NCBI GenBank assembly: GCA_021793035.1
Contig: JAJYTM010000038.1
Span: 1-5,686 of the forward strand
Length of the DNA: 5,686 bases
Direction: 5' to 3'
From: Microcaldota archaeon
GTDB taxonomy: Archaea; Micrarchaeota; Micrarchaeia; Micrarchaeales; Micrarchaeaceae
In this document: positions 5,184 to 5,686 of the stretch, piece by piece
Numbering within the stretch: the stretch's first letter is position 1
Layout: each line of letters starts with the position of its first letter
Position numbers and translations under genes: made by a program
The notes under the pieces: generated by a model
Told to the model about the DNA's origin: nothing
Database searches by the model: none
Seen by the model: only the letters and a program-made list of their open reading frames with translations

Positions 5184-5225
5184 GCGCTGCTCATACTTGC
5201 AAGCGAAAGGCACTGCCTGCAGCGC
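5184..5225 (-). terminator. Folded segment directly after the HMG-CoA reductase stop
   Basis: GCGCTGC (5184-5190) and GCAGCGC (5219-5225) form a 7-bp outer stem. Inside are two smaller palindromes, AGGCACTGCCT (5208-5218) and CTTGCAAG (5196-5203). On the minus strand the outer stem begins at the base after the TGA stop. With no T-run following, it may serve as a 3' mRNA-stabilising structure rather than a classical terminator. Confidence 0.35.
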
Positions 5226-5686
5226 TCACCTCATGAGCTTTGAATGCGCCTCGGCAAGCACCCCGGCGCTTTCGGCACATAGGAGGTTGAGCTCGCCTGC
5301 CAATGCAGCCGCCGCTATCAGTTCTGCAAGCATAACTTTCGTCTTTCCGTCATTGTCGCCTTCGCCGTATACTCCGCTCGCGCGCAGAAGCTCCTTCGCG
5401 GTTTCCCTGTGCGTGCCCCCTCCGTAGGTGCCGACCTCTAGGTCAGGCATGTAGAGAGAAATGTACAGGCTGCCGTCCTCTTCGGCCTTTACATCGTCGA
5501 ACGCATTAACCGCATCCACTATCTGCGCGACATCCTGCCCGTATGCTATGAAAGTGGCGGCGAGGACGTTGGCGACATGCGCATTATGCGCAAAAGAGCC
5601 TGCGAGACCTGAGCCCACGTAATTCTTCATATAGTTCAGACGCTCAACAGATTTTGCTTCAATGCCGAAATACTTTTTTAGCACGT
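5226..5686 (-). CDS. hmgA: Hydroxymethylglutaryl-CoA reductase, class I (C-terminal part, 5'-truncated by window edge)
   Basis: Reduces HMG-CoA to mevalonate with NADPH, the committed step of isoprenoid and hence archaeal lipid synthesis. The last 152 or so residues are present and the frame is open at the right edge; the first full codon (5682-5684) is GTG, read here as internal Val. Numbering from that codon, MKNYVGSGLAGS (19-30) carries the active-site Lys region. NAHVANVLAATFIAYGQDVAQ (34-54) contains the catalytic Asp at 51, and GTYGGGT (85-91) is the signature near the cofactor site. The C-terminal helix ends EAHSKLMR, whose His147 aligns with the catalytic His866 of human HMGR. These features match class I, the usual archaeal and eukaryotic form, rather than bacterial class II. 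A 42-nt folded segment follows the TGA stop. The family assignment is very secure; the N-terminal half is outside the window. Confidence 0.96.
   Translation of the reverse strand, partial: VLKKYFGIEAKSVERLNYMKNYVGSGLAGSFAHNAHVANVLAATFIAYGQDVAQIVDAVNAFDDVKAEEDGSLYISLYMPDLEVGTYGGGTHRETAKELLRASGVYGEGDNDGKTKVMLAELIAAAALAGELNLLCAESAGVLAEAHSKLMR

Larger units (their letters stand above)
4889..5225. other. 337-nt gene-free region with several stem-loops
   Basis: Separates the tmk start from the HMG-CoA reductase stop. I find no convincing coding frame, tRNA or box C/D signature. It contains two related 21-nt hairpins (4922-4942 and 5064-5084), an 11-bp inverted repeat next to the first (4943-4984), a third CCCAC arm at 5089-5093, several minus-strand TATA-like boxes, a weak plus-strand hairpin with a T-run (5110-5128), and a folded segment abutting the HMG-CoA reductase stop (5184-5225). 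Part must be the tmk promoter and leader. The remainder may be a relict mobile element. Confidence 0.6.

Noticed and set aside
4889..5225. tRNA, box C/D RNA or CRISPR repeat in the gene-free region
   Set aside because: No T-arm with matching acceptor stem, no paired C and D boxes, and no regularly spaced identical repeats; the two related hairpins differ in sequence and occur only twice.

Overview
The window looks archaeal. A polyprenyl (geranylgeranyl-type) diphosphate synthase runs off the left edge and a class I HMG-CoA reductase runs off the right edge. These are two steps of the mevalonate/isoprenoid route that feeds archaeal ether lipids. Several starts are preceded by GTGAT, which matches the part of the Shine-Dalgarno consensus (GGAGGTGAT) complementary to archaeal 16S tails. 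AT-rich TATA-like boxes lie at sensible distances upstream of genes, and the genes visibly favour AGG (Arg) and ATA (Ile) codons. An acidophilic or DPANN-type (for example Micrarchaeota/ARMAN-like) or Thermoplasmatota-like source is possible, but the lineage is a guess.

Layout, left to right: (1) the 3' end of a polyprenyl synthetase (+), followed after 6 nt by pyrD (+), a class 2 (quinone-type) dihydroorotate dehydrogenase. (2) A convergent multi-membrane GT-C-like glycosyltransferase (-), whose stop lies 16 nt from that of pyrD. (3) A 148-nt divergent promoter region with an imperfect inverted repeat. (4) icd (+), NADP-type isocitrate dehydrogenase. (5) tmk (-), thymidylate kinase, convergent with icd across 19 nt. 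(6) A 337-nt gene-free stretch (4889-5225) rich in stem-loops. (7) The C-terminal part of HMG-CoA reductase (-), running off the right edge.

The protein genes are mostly core metabolism: pyrimidine synthesis (pyrD, tmk), TCA cycle/NADPH supply (icd) and isoprenoid synthesis at both edges. One membrane protein probably makes cell-surface glycans. A class 2 PyrD implies a quinone pool and so a respiratory membrane. I see no defence system, intact transposon, CRISPR array, tRNA or rRNA.

The least ordinary part is 4889-5225. It holds two 21-nt stem-loops in the same orientation (4922-4942 and 5064-5084). They share outer arms CCCAC/GTGGG and a central CTTTAG (minus-strand sense), while their inner stem bases differ in a compensating way. 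This architecture resembles the end hairpins and omega-RNA 3' hairpins of IS200/IS605-IS1341 (TnpB) elements. A relict or tnpB-less mini-element, or structured RNA in the tmk leader, is the best candidate for something unusual here. That interpretation is inference.
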